From JBBQSU01 sp038234815 (GTDB lineage: Bacteria; Planctomycetota; Phycisphaerae; Tepidisphaerales; Tepidisphaeraceae), in NCBI GenBank assembly GCA_038234815.1, contig JBBQSU010000024.1, positions 1-31,522 of the forward strand: a stretch of DNA of 31,522 nt, given 5' to 3'. Made by a program: the position numbers and the translations under genes. The notes below the pieces were generated by a model. That model saw only the letters and a program-made list of their open reading frames with translations. It made no database searches and was not told where the DNA came from. Below, in pieces: positions 23,362-31,502 of this stretch (position 1 is the first letter of the stretch; each line of letters starts with the position of its first letter).

Positions 23362-24945
23362 ATGCCCAAGATTACCGTAGACGGCAAAACGATCGACTGC
23401 AAAGACCGCCAGATGATCATCCAGGCCTGTGATGACAATGGGATCGAAATCCCCCGATATTGTTATCACCCGGGGCTGTCGATCGTGGCGTCATGTCGCA
23501 TCTGCCTGGTGGAGGTGGAAGGCGCGCCCAAGTTGCTGCCGGCCTGCCAAACGCCCATTCGGGACGGAATGGTGGTCCATGCCAAGTCATCCAAGGCCAT
23601 CGCCAATCAAAAGCAGGTGATGGAATACCTTCTGGTGAACCATCCGCTGGATTGCCCCGTCTGCGATCAGGCCGGCGAATGCACCTTGCAGGATTATTCT
23701 TACGAATACGGCCGAAGCCAGAGCCGGTTTGAAGAAGACAAACAAAAAAAGCCCAAAAAGGACGTGGGCCAGCACGTGTTGCTGTACAACGACCGGTGCA
23801 TCATGTGTACCCGTTGCGTGCGCTTTACACGCGAAATTTCGGGATCGAGCGAGTTGTATGTTGACGGTCGCGGGTACAAGGAAGAGATCGATATTTTTCC
23901 GGGAAAACCGCTGGACAATAAGTTGTCGGGCAACGTGGTCGATCTGTGCCCGGTGGGCGCGCTGCTGGATAAAGAATTCCTATTCAAACAGCGGGTGTGG
24001 TTCCTCAAAAGTACACCCAGCATTTCACCGGTGGATGCCGGCGGCGAAAACATCCATCTCGATCACAACGAAGGCGTTGTCTGGCGGATCAAACCGCGAT
24101 TCAACGCCGACACGAATCAGTGGTGGATCAGCGACGATACGCGATACGCCTATAAGGTGCTTGAAAACGAAAAACGTCTGAAAGGTGCCCGCAGGGTGCA
24201 GTACGGCACGCAGGTTAGCACGGATTACATCAATGCCATTGAACAGGCGGATGCGGGCCTGCGAAAGGCCCGCGCAGACGGGCCGGGAGCGGTGTATGCG
24301 GTCCTTTCACCGATGATGTCGTGTGAAGAGGCCTGGCTGCTGGGGACTTACATTCGCTCGCTGGATGCCGAGGCGGCCCTGGTTTTAGGCCCGGTGCCGA
24401 CCACCGGCACGGACGAGACATTCAGCAATGCGCTAACCGGCAAGCAGACATTTACGATCAAGGCAGAGAAAGTGCCCAACGCGGCCGGCGTGCGCCGCGT
24501 GATGGAAAAACTGGGCGGCAGGACGATGAAATGGGAGGAACTGACCGTAGCCAAGCCCACAGTGACATTCAAGGCCGGATGGATCGTCGGCGGGTATCAC
24601 TCGGACTGGTTGGGCAAGACCGCTCTGCCCCGGGGCTTTAAGGTTCTGCAAGACCTGCTTGAAAGCGGGCCTTCGGCCAAAGCCGATATCCTGCTTCCGT
24701 CGGCCGCATGGGCCGAAAAAGACGGCTGCTGGGAGAATTATCAGGGCAAAGTGCAGGTCTTTTCCGCCGCAGTGCCGCCACCCGAAGGCACGATGCGCGA
24801 AGGCGACGTTTACTACAAACTCATGGGCCGAACGGGATTCTTCAATGCCGCAGACGTCCGCGGCGAAATGGGCGAGCCATTCAGCGCCGCTTCGGCCCCG
24901 ATCGGCAAGAAACCCGAACCCGTGTTCGAGTTCGCGGAACTGTAG
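23362..24945 (+). CDS. nuoG: NADH-quinone oxidoreductase subunit G (compact form)
   Basis: NuoG is the large iron-sulfur subunit of the peripheral arm of complex I. Cluster ligands are complete for N1b (C34, C45, C48, C62), N5 (H94, C98, C101, C107) and N4 (C146, C149, C152, C196). The N7 cysteines are absent. After a Molybdop_Fe4S4-like stretch (GVVWRIKPRFNADTNQWW) the molybdopterin-like domain is much shortened, but its final part (ADILLPSAAWAEKDG, then NYQGKVQVF) remains. With 527 residues it is well below the usual 700-900. The clean N- and C-terminal boundaries suggest a natural compact form, not a broken gene. No ribosome binding site is obvious. It heads the partial nuo cluster. Confidence 0.93.
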   Translation: MPKITVDGKTIDCKDRQMIIQACDDNGIEIPRYCYHPGLSIVASCRICLVEVEGAPKLLPACQTPIRDGMVVHAKSSKAIANQKQVMEYLLVNHPLDCPVCDQAGECTLQDYSYEYGRSQSRFEEDKQKKPKKDVGQHVLLYNDRCIMCTRCVRFTREISGSSELYVDGRGYKEEIDIFPGKPLDNKLSGNVVDLCPVGALLDKEFLFKQRVWFLKSTPSISPVDAGGENIHLDHNEGVVWRIKPRFNADTNQWWISDDTRYAYKVLENEKRLKGARRVQYGTQVSTDYINAIEQADAGLRKARADGPGAVYAVLSPMMSCEEAWLLGTYIRSLDAEAALVLGPVPTTGTDETFSNALTGKQTFTIKAEKVPNAAGVRRVMEKLGGRTMKWEELTVAKPTVTFKAGWIVGGYHSDWLGKTALPRGFKVLQDLLESGPSAKADILLPSAAWAEKDGCWENYQGKVQVFSAAVPPPEGTMREGDVYYKLMGRTGFFNAADVRGEMGEPFSAASAPIGKKPEPVFEFAEL

Positions 24946-25050
24946 CCAGTAGCAAACAACGACGCTTCGCAATCTCTGCTACGGAAAAAAGACAGGATTT
25001 TCGAATTTGAAAGCCCACGTTTGCCCACCTCCTTGGTTTCGAGCCATGCT

Positions 25051-26604
25051 ATGACTGACGTATGTGCCTTTGATCCCCGGAAAAAGCATTCTGAAAACGA
25101 CCATCCTTTGCCCGAAGCGTCGGAGCGCTGGCTGTGGATTACTCTGGCCGTGGGTTTGGGCATTGCGCTCCGGCTGTGGCAGTTTCGGATGAACCGATCG
25201 CTTTGGCTTGACGAAGCGATGCTGTCTCTGAATATTCTTTCGCGTTCTCCGGCGGAACTGTTTAAGCCACTTGATTATGCTCAGGGCGCTCCGGTCGGCT
25301 TTCTGCTTTTAGAGAAACTAAGTGTCGTTTTTTTCGGATCCTCCGAACAGGCACTGCGTTTGCCGGCATTGCTGGCAGGTCTTATTAGCACAGTATTTTT
25401 TGCCGTGCTGGCCCGTCGGCTGATTGGAGGCGCAGCGGGGGCGGTGGTTACTTTTCTTTTTTCTATTGCCTGCCCTTTGGTTTATTACAGCGCCGAGACT
25501 AAGCAATATGGCTTTGATCTGTTGTCCTATTTAGCGATCATGCTATGTGCATTGGCCGCGAAACGCTCCAGTTACACATTAGGCCGCATGATCACCCTTG
25601 CCGGGGTGGCAGTTCTCTCAATGGCCTTTTCACACGCGTCTATCTTTGCATTGGCAAGCGCGGGCTTGGGAATTCTGATCGACGTTCGAGGCCGCCCCGG
25701 GTCTTTTCGTCGCTTGTTCGGGTTTGGAATCGCACTGGCCCTCATTTTTGCTCTGAATTACTGGTTCCTGCTCCGTCCTCTTACCCATCATCCGGAGTTG
25801 TTAAAATATTGGCGCAAGGGTTTTTTACCGCTCCTGCCTCACAGCATATTTGAAGTGTCCTGGATTTATCAGGCGATTGTCGAATTTTTCGAAGACACAT
25901 CCGGGTTAAATCGAGCGGCCATGCTGGGATTGGCCTCGGCAACCACCGGTGTAATCCAACTCGCCCGGAGGCGTAACTGGTTTGTGCTGCTTATACTCGC
26001 CGGGCCTTTCGTCTTCGTGCTGCTGGGATCGGCCATGCAAAAATATCCTTTCAATGGCAGACTCATTCTGTTCTTGGTTAGCCCGGCGCTCATTCTGGTG
26101 GGATATGGCCTGCAACTGTTTTTTCAGGATACCCGGCGAGAAATTCGCTTGGCCGGCATGGTGGCAGCGACTCTGCTCTTAGTCGACCCATCAATCGCTG
26201 CTTTTCGGTCGCTCAATACGCCTCTTCAAAAGCAATCCATCCGTCCGGCCCTTCAGTCAGTGCTGACACAGGCGACATCCGACGATTTACTGCTGATCGG
26301 AAGCACTGCCGAATATCAATACCGATATTACAGAGAGTTTTCTAAGTCGATTAATTGGGACAATGCACCGGCGGTAAAGATCGTCCATCCTTCCTGGCGT
26401 GCTGCGGGGATGACCCAATACAAACATGTCTGGGTGATTTTTTCACATTTTTTTCCCTTCGACGCGTCAGCCATTCTTGATGAACTGGAAATCGAGGCGC
26501 ATTTGATCCGCGAGGACCAAATTAACGAGACGCGTCTATACCTTTACGAACCTGGTCAAACCCCACTGCGGGGATTAAAACATCGGCCAATACTTTCTCG
26601 ATAA
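25051..26604 (+). CDS. Polytopic membrane glycosyltransferase, GT39/ArnT-like (DUF2029-type architecture)
   Basis: A 517-residue membrane protein with about ten hydrophobic segments. The first is followed by a periplasmic-side loop carrying NRSLWLDEAMLSLNIL, which holds the acidic DE pair typical of GT-C glycosyltransferases such as ArnT and PMT-family enzymes. VYYSAETKQYGFDLLSYL is a second loop motif common in that family. A soluble C-terminal domain (about 390-517) follows. Such enzymes transfer sugars from polyprenyl-phosphate donors to lipids or proteins; donor and acceptor are unknown. The ATG at 25051 is chosen; the frame extends 10 codons to a TTG. The gene lies between nuoG and nuoH and appears AT-richer than both, suggesting a later insertion. 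Confidence 0.75.
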   Translation: MTDVCAFDPRKKHSENDHPLPEASERWLWITLAVGLGIALRLWQFRMNRSLWLDEAMLSLNILSRSPAELFKPLDYAQGAPVGFLLLEKLSVVFFGSSEQALRLPALLAGLISTVFFAVLARRLIGGAAGAVVTFLFSIACPLVYYSAETKQYGFDLLSYLAIMLCALAAKRSSYTLGRMITLAGVAVLSMAFSHASIFALASAGLGILIDVRGRPGSFRRLFGFGIALALIFALNYWFLLRPLTHHPELLKYWRKGFLPLLPHSIFEVSWIYQAIVEFFEDTSGLNRAAMLGLASATTGVIQLARRRNWFVLLILAGPFVFVLLGSAMQKYPFNGRLILFLVSPALILVGYGLQLFFQDTRREIRLAGMVAATLLLVDPSIAAFRSLNTPLQKQSIRPALQSVLTQATSDDLLLIGSTAEYQYRYYREFSKSINWDNAPAVKIVHPSWRAAGMTQYKHVWVIFSHFFPFDASAILDELEIEAHLIREDQINETRLYLYEPGQTPLRGLKHRPILSR

Positions 26605-26732
26605 CAGTCTAAAGCAAAGCATTGGGAGACTGAATGAAGTTGGTTCCGATGCCCCTGACTTGCCGAGGCCTCAGAACCAACATGATCTTTGCGAAGAAGT
26701 CTCCTTCGCCGAGATGAAAACAACTTGGCATG

Positions 26733-26741
26733 TGCTATATT
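26733..26741 (+). promoter_or_regulatory. Possible extended -10 promoter for nuoH
   Basis: TGC followed by TATATT forms an extended -10 element about 98 bases before the nuoH start. No good -35 box accompanies it. It lies in the 234-base gap after the glycosyltransferase gene, which also contains an 8-bp inverted repeat (26639-26646 with 26674-26681). Confidence 0.3.
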
Positions 26742-26838
26742 GGGCTTCAGTCGACTCTTTGGCTCGGCGACCGCGGATGGTGATTGCGGTCCAACGCAAT
26801 CTTGGGCAAGCTTTACGGATGACTGGCAGAGATATTCT

Positions 26839-28296
26839 ATGATCGACTGGATTAACATACACGTACCGACCTGGCTCTTTATCACTTTCATCGTCCACCT
26901 TACCGTTCTCGGCTCGGTGGCGTACATGATCTTGCTCGAGCGCAAGGTCGCGTCCTGGGTGCAGGATCGAATCGGCCCGAACCGTGTCGGGCTGGGTTTT
27001 GGTATCATTCCCTTCCTTAAGGACATGAAAATGTTCGGCCTCGGCCAGCCGCTGGTGGACGGGCTGAAGTTCATTCTTAAAGAGGATTATCGCCCGAAAA
27101 ACGTCGATCGGATTCTCTTCACGCTGGCACCGGTAGTGATGATTGTCACGATCATCGTCAGCATCGCGGTCGTGCCGTGGGGCGGCATCAAGCAGACCAC
27201 GCAGACGATCGGTGTATCAGTTGAGAGAAGTCGCCTGCTGAGCGACGCCGAGGCAACAACGCTGGCGACGGCGAAATCCGGACTGCTCGGCTCCGACATC
27301 ATTGAAACGACTGTGGATCGCTCTGGCCTGGCCGATAAGGCATCCGAAGCCAACGTCATTGTCACCTCGCGGTACCGTTTCCAGATCGCCAATCTCAATA
27401 TCGGCGTGCTGTTTGTGCTGGCGACGCTCTCGCTGGCCGTTTATGGCGTGGTCATTGGCGGATGGGCCTCGAACAACAAGTATTCGTTCCTTGGCGGGCT
27501 GCGCGCCACCGCCAATATGATCAGCTACGAAATCCCCCTCTCGCTGGCCGTTCTTTCAGTGGTGGTCATTTTCGGCACGCTGGATTTGGGAATCATCGTC
27601 GAGAAGCAGTCGCACCTTCTCTTTGGCTTCTTGCCGGCGTGGAATATTTTCACCCAGCCGCTGGCTTTTTTCATATTCCTGGTCTGCATCCATGCCGAAG
27701 CCAACCGTGCACCGTTTGATCTGGCCGAAGCCGAACAGGAACTGGTTGGCGGATATCACACCGAATACTCCTCCATGCGGTTTGCCCTGTTTTTCCTCGC
27801 TGAGTACGCGGGGATGATTACCACCAGCGCCGTGTGCGTAGCGCTGTTCTTCGGCGGATGGCATCTTCCTCTGCCCGGAATTAATGGCACGATCGATCCC
27901 AGCAACCATGCCATCACCGACAGCCTGGTCGTCTGCGTAATGCGGGCACTGATCTTTTTCGGAAAAACCTTGGGCATCATTTTCGTCTTCATGTGGGTCC
28001 GATGGAGCCTCCCTCGCTTCCGGTTCGATCAGCTCATGCAACTGGCCTGGCGCGGGCTGATACCCGTGTCGCTGGCAATGGTGATGGTGACAGCCGTAAC
28101 CGTTTATCTGGCCGGCGGAGCTAGTTTTGAAAGCATGGACGACAAGACCGCCGTCATGCTGCTCGGGGCTAATGTTCTGCTGGTTGTGGGCACACTTATC
28201 GGCAGCAGGCTGATACCTAAGGCCCCGTTCACCAATCGCAGGATCATTGTGCCGGGCAGCCGGTTTTCTAAGCCGGCGGTCGCTGCGGCGAAGTGA
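26839..28296 (+). CDS. nuoH: NADH-quinone oxidoreductase subunit H
   Basis: NuoH is the membrane subunit that forms the quinone-binding channel with the peripheral arm of complex I. Family motifs: LLERKVASWVQDRIGPNRVG (32-51), ATANMISYEIPL, and the acidic loop HAEANRAPFDLAEAEQELVGG. About eight membrane helices are visible. The protein is 485 residues, longer than the usual 320-420, mainly through an insertion of about 60 residues (117-178) rich in Ser, Thr and Ala between the second and third helices. ATG 26839 is used because homology starts at IDWINIHVP; the frame is open further upstream without match. Confidence 0.95.
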   Translation: MIDWINIHVPTWLFITFIVHLTVLGSVAYMILLERKVASWVQDRIGPNRVGLGFGIIPFLKDMKMFGLGQPLVDGLKFILKEDYRPKNVDRILFTLAPVVMIVTIIVSIAVVPWGGIKQTTQTIGVSVERSRLLSDAEATTLATAKSGLLGSDIIETTVDRSGLADKASEANVIVTSRYRFQIANLNIGVLFVLATLSLAVYGVVIGGWASNNKYSFLGGLRATANMISYEIPLSLAVLSVVVIFGTLDLGIIVEKQSHLLFGFLPAWNIFTQPLAFFIFLVCIHAEANRAPFDLAEAEQELVGGYHTEYSSMRFALFFLAEYAGMITTSAVCVALFFGGWHLPLPGINGTIDPSNHAITDSLVVCVMRALIFFGKTLGIIFVFMWVRWSLPRFRFDQLMQLAWRGLIPVSLAMVMVTAVTVYLAGGASFESMDDKTAVMLLGANVLLVVGTLIGSRLIPKAPFTNRRIIVPGSRFSKPAVAAAK

Positions 28297-28360
28297 TTTA
28301 TCGGGCGTATGATCTCGTATCGGGCTATAGTGCGTGACTCATTTAATCAGGAGAATTTTC

Positions 28361-28627
28361 ATGCGGATCGATGTAAAAAGCGTCATAATCGGCTTGCTGC
28401 TCGGGCTGTGCGTGATGTTGACGCGCGGGGCTGCGCCAAGCGCCGCAACGCCGAATCGCTATCAGATTTCAGCCGTGCAACGGTCCGATCCCAACGGCAC
28501 TCCGCAAACCGTTGTGTTCGTCCTCGACCAGCAGACGGGCAAAGTTTACGGCTATGTTAAAGGCGACAAGGGCTGGGAGCACCCCCAGGGCCGTTCGTTC
28601 TTGGTTAAGGACAGCGACATGGAATAA
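28361..28627 (+). CDS. Small exported protein, function unknown
   Basis: An 88-residue protein with an N-terminal signal or anchor (RIDVK then hydrophobic SVIIGLLLGLCVML). A short beta-rich domain follows with VVFVLDQQTGKVYGYVKG, a pattern of small PQQ-like or beta-propeller-blade strands also seen in single-domain periplasmic proteins. A CAGGAG ribosome binding site lies 7-8 bases before the ATG. It sits between nuoH and nuoI, with gaps of 64 and 58 bases, so cotranscription is likely. I do not recognise a named family. Confidence 0.65.
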   Translation: MRIDVKSVIIGLLLGLCVMLTRGAAPSAATPNRYQISAVQRSDPNGTPQTVVFVLDQQTGKVYGYVKGDKGWEHPQGRSFLVKDSDME

Positions 28628-28685
28628 GCCTCCGCGCCCTTTCGGCCGACGCTTTGAGTGATACGAGAAAACAGGACTGACCTCC

Positions 28686-29222
28686 ATGAAAAGCTCTGAC
28701 GTACTACTGCTCGAAGAACCCCGCCTTTCGCTCGGCGATCAATTCTATCTCCCGCAGGTTCTTATAGGCCTGGGCACCACCCTCAAGCACATGTTCGCTG
28801 TGGTCGCTAAGAACCAGCACCTCGTCATTCAATATCCCGAAGAGCGGCGGGAAGACCTGAAGGTGGAAGACGGCGGAATTTACTCACGCACCTATCGCGG
28901 GGTTCATCGGCTCAACAAAGACGAAGAGGGGCGAGTGAAATGCGTCGCCTGCTTCATGTGCTCCACCGCCTGCCCGGCCAACTGCATCCACATCGAAGGT
29001 GCCGAAAGCCCCTGGGAAGACCGCGAAAAATATCCCGCCAAGTTCGACATCGACGAACTCCGCTGCATCTATTGCGGCATGTGTGAAGAAGCCTGCCCGG
29101 TAGACGCGATCGAACTGACCAGCGTTTACGACATCGTCGGTCTGACACGACAGGAAATGATTTTCGACAAGGCCAAACTGCTGCGGGTATTTGACGAGAC
29201 GGTGGCGAAAGAGCCGATGTAG
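28686..29222 (+). CDS. nuoI: NADH-quinone oxidoreductase subunit I
   Basis: NuoI carries the two [4Fe-4S] clusters N6a and N6b that pass electrons toward quinone. The 178 residues show CVACFMCSTACP (C86, C89, C92, C96) and CIYCGMCEEACP (C127, C130, C133, C137), the paired ferredoxin ligands; C100 is an additional cysteine (CPANC). The N-terminal amphipathic part (VLIGLGTTLKHMF) and YPEERR before the first cluster fit the family. Length is normal. AGGA lies about 9 bases before ATG 28686. It is the last nuo gene in the window. Confidence 0.96.
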   Translation: MKSSDVLLLEEPRLSLGDQFYLPQVLIGLGTTLKHMFAVVAKNQHLVIQYPEERREDLKVEDGGIYSRTYRGVHRLNKDEEGRVKCVACFMCSTACPANCIHIEGAESPWEDREKYPAKFDIDELRCIYCGMCEEACPVDAIELTSVYDIVGLTRQEMIFDKAKLLRVFDETVAKEPM

Positions 29223-29308
29223 GTCAACTGCGGCCAACGGTCCGCGTCCGGGAAATAGCCGGCTGCCGTGGCACGCCGGTCCACTTCCGCTTTGCTGATT
29301 GTATCCCA

Positions 29309-29773
29309 ATGAACATCCTCCGGCCCCAGGCAGAAATCGATCGCATCATCGGATTTTACGGCGAGGATTTTGCCACCATCATGGCGATGCTCGAGCGGCA
29401 GTTCACCGTGCTGCACAACCGCGCGCAGGTGCTGCTTACGCTTTGCGGAATTGTCATCAGCACCACCGGATTTTCCGGCCGCCTTATCGCGGGCACCAAT
29501 TTCGCCGCCCAACTGCTCATCATTCTCGGCATCGCCTTCGTTCTGCTCGCCACTGCGGTTGTTTCCTGGTCGGTCCTGCACCTCCGCTGGCTCACCATGC
29601 AGCCCGGCGACGACCTCCGAGCATGGCTCGCCGCCAGCCTCGGATATCGTGACTATAAAACCCGCTGCTATCGTATATCGCTTCTGGTGATGATCTTCGG
29701 CCTGGCCCTCTACTGCGCCGCCATCGCGGTAATGCTGCTTTACCCGCACGAAAACGCCCTGCCGGCAAGGTGA
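29309..29773 (+). CDS. Small membrane protein, function unknown
   Basis: A 154-residue protein with an N-terminal cytosolic helix (residues 6-35) and three predicted membrane segments: about 41-53, 66-86 and 123-143. The HNRAQVLLTLCGIVIS motif before and into the first membrane helix resembles the xxKAxxLLxxxGxxxS pattern of small two- to four-helix membrane effector-like proteins such as Pycsar TM effectors. No nucleotide cyclase or other defence gene is adjacent, so this is a topology remark only. The start is ATG 29309; no ribosome binding site is clear. It follows nuoI by 86 bases. Confidence 0.7.
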   Translation: MNILRPQAEIDRIIGFYGEDFATIMAMLERQFTVLHNRAQVLLTLCGIVISTTGFSGRLIAGTNFAAQLLIILGIAFVLLATAVVSWSVLHLRWLTMQPGDDLRAWLAASLGYRDYKTRCYRISLLVMIFGLALYCAAIAVMLLYPHENALPAR

Positions 29774-29887
29774 GTCTCCCCACGCCGCTGGCACGGTTCG
29801 ATCAAGCTTTAAGAGCCAGGGCAAATAGCCTAACGACCGTTACCACTGGCCACGCCATTTTTGTTTGGATACAGTGGAACATTACTC

Positions 29888-30835
29888 ATGCTGTCGCCTC
29901 TCAAGCACATCCCTCGCGTCGAAGCCCGTGCGGCAATTTTGTCGCTTGTGGTGGGGTTGGCTCTGCTGGTCGTCAAATTCGCGGCCTATTTTCTGACCGG
30001 GTCCACCATCATTTTTTCCGATGCGCTGGAAGGGATTGTCAACGTCACGGCGGCGGCATTTGCTCTTTATTCGATTGGTTACGCCCATCAGCCCGCCGAC
30101 GAAAAGCATCCCTATGGGCATGGCAAGGTCGAATTTTTCTCTGCCGGGTTTGAAGGAGGGATGATCCTTTTGGCCGCGGCGATGATTCTGTTCCGTGCCA
30201 TCGAGGCCTTTCAACATGGGACCCAACTTCAGCACGACGCCCTCGTCTGGGCCATCGTGCTGACGTCCTTCGCGCTGGCGGTCAATGGCCTGCTCGGACT
30301 TAATCTCGTGCGTACGGGACGAACGCATCGATCGATCACGCTCGAAGCCGACGGCTGGCACCTGCTCACCGATGCCATTACGTCCGCAGTGGCGCTGGTC
30401 ACGATTGTTATCATTTATTTCACGCACCTGAATTGGCTCGATCCTGCCGCCGCCGTCGTCGCTTCGCTTTACATCGGCCGGACCGGACTGCGCCTCATGG
30501 GCCATGCCAAGGCCGGCCTGCTGGACGAGCAGGACGATCACGACCGGCAGACGCTCGAACGAATTCTCAACGGCCACATCGGCCCGGCCGCGCAGCCCCC
30601 ACGGATTTGCAGCTACCACAAGCTCCGGCATCGTCATAGCGGGCGATACCACTGGGTGGATTTTCACCTGGTGATCCCGGCGTCGATGAGTGTCGATCAG
30701 GGACATCGCCTGGCCAGCACTATCGAGTATGAAATCGAGCAAACACTCGGGGAAGGCAACGCGACCGCGCACATCGAACCATGCATCGATCGGGCCTGCG
30801 CCCGCTGTCGGCCGACACACCAGGAGCCTGCATAG
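29888..30835 (+). CDS. Cation diffusion facilitator family metal transporter
   Basis: CDF proteins export divalent metals (Zn, Mn, Fe, Co or Cd) across the inner membrane in exchange for protons. The 315 residues have six helices. The metal-site motif of helix II is SDALEGIVN (44-52: D45, E48, N52), HPYGHGK (74-80) lies in the next loop, and EADGWHLLTDA has H158 and D162. The C-terminal cytoplasmic domain (from about 215) includes YHKLRHRHSGRYHWVDFHL, and the cysteines of the tail (CIDRACARC) may bind metal. The D..E/N arrangement differs from the DD-HD pattern of zinc exporters, so the metal is uncertain. ATG 29888 is used; a TTG at 29861 is in frame upstream. Confidence 0.9.
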   Translation: MLSPLKHIPRVEARAAILSLVVGLALLVVKFAAYFLTGSTIIFSDALEGIVNVTAAAFALYSIGYAHQPADEKHPYGHGKVEFFSAGFEGGMILLAAAMILFRAIEAFQHGTQLQHDALVWAIVLTSFALAVNGLLGLNLVRTGRTHRSITLEADGWHLLTDAITSAVALVTIVIIYFTHLNWLDPAAAVVASLYIGRTGLRLMGHAKAGLLDEQDDHDRQTLERILNGHIGPAAQPPRICSYHKLRHRHSGRYHWVDFHLVIPASMSVDQGHRLASTIEYEIEQTLGEGNATAHIEPCIDRACARCRPTHQEPA

Positions 30836-31167
30836 CCAGTTGTTCCTGAGATAATTCCGCCGCAGCACCAAACCCTTCATATGCCCGTTTTTTCGCAATT
30901 CATGCCGTTTTTTTGGGCCTTGGGACGATCTAATCCCGAAAATTCCGGGATTTTTGTAGCGCAGGCATTGAAATTCCCTGTTTTTTCGGTACTTTTTCGT
31001 ACATGTGCGATCGGCAGATGGCCTGTTGATCGCGCGGCTTTGTGGCCTCGAACAACCCCTTATCGAGCGCCACTCAGGCAGATGTCCGCAGCCGGGTGGG
31101 ACCGGATTGCGGTGCCATCGGTCTAGAACCGATGGTTGGCTCCAACACGTCTCGAAAGGAGATCGAT
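30836..31167. other. Intergenic region with T-rich repeats and two hairpins
   Basis: About 330 bases with no gene. Near 30880-31000 several T-runs recur (CCCGTTTTTTCG, GCCGTTTTTTTG, CCTGTTTTTTCGG, ACTTTTTCG). A hairpin at 30932-30952 looks like a terminator. A perfect 8-bp stem with 5-base loop at 31115-31122/31128-31135 lies 33 bases before the HU start codon. The HU promoter is probably here but is not obvious. Confidence 0.5.
30932..30955 (+). terminator. Likely rho-independent terminator of the CDF gene
   Basis: AATCCCG (30932-30938) pairs with CGGGATT (30946-30952) around a 7-base loop and is followed by more Ts, giving a run of five (30951-30955). It is about 100 bases past the CDF stop. 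Stem GC content is moderate, so strength is uncertain. Confidence 0.5.
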
Positions 31168-31467
31168 ATGGCCAAGGCAATGACTAAGTCGGAACTGGCT
31201 TCGCAACTGGCAGAAAAAGTCGGCATCACCAAGAAACAGGTGTCGGCATTTTTTGAGGCCCAGTCCGAAATCGCCTACAAGCAGGCGAAGAATAGTTTCG
31301 TGATTCCGGGCATCGGCAAGCTCGTGCTTGCCAAAAGCTCACCCCGCGAAATGGTGATGCGTTTCGGCCCCAAGACCGGGCAGACCGTTAAAGTGCCCGC
31401 TAAGACAAAAGTGAAATTCCGCGTGGCTAAGGCCGCCAAGGACGCCATCCTCGGCGCCAAGAAGTAA
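31168..31467 (+). CDS. HU/IHF-family histone-like DNA-binding protein
   Basis: A 99-residue basic protein of the HU family, which bends and compacts DNA as a dimer. It begins MAKAMTKSELASQLAEKVGITKK; later come the dimer-forming segment FVIPGIGKLVLAK and the DNA-clamping beta-arm tip, RFGPKTGQTVKVPA, in place of the usual RNPxTG. The end KFRVAKAAKDAIL fits the family C-terminal helix. The tail LGAKK is short. AAAGGAG (31155-31161) lies 6 bases before the ATG and sets the start; the open frame upstream (to 31042) is not used. It stands alone, with a terminator-like hairpin at the window's end. Confidence 0.93.
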   Translation: MAKAMTKSELASQLAEKVGITKKQVSAFFEAQSEIAYKQAKNSFVIPGIGKLVLAKSSPREMVMRFGPKTGQTVKVPAKTKVKFRVAKAAKDAILGAKK

Positions 31468-31502
31468 ATCGAATTCGCTCTTACTCGAATCGATCCACAA
31501 GC

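Noticed and set aside
24946..25000. Inverted repeat GTAGCA/TGCTAC after nuoG
   Set aside because: The stem is only 6 bp with a 22-base loop and no T-run follows on the plus strand.
29882..31180. 432-residue open frame on the minus strand opposite the CDF gene
   Set aside because: The plus strand carries clear CDF motifs and then an intergenic region; the minus-strand translation has no recognisable domain.
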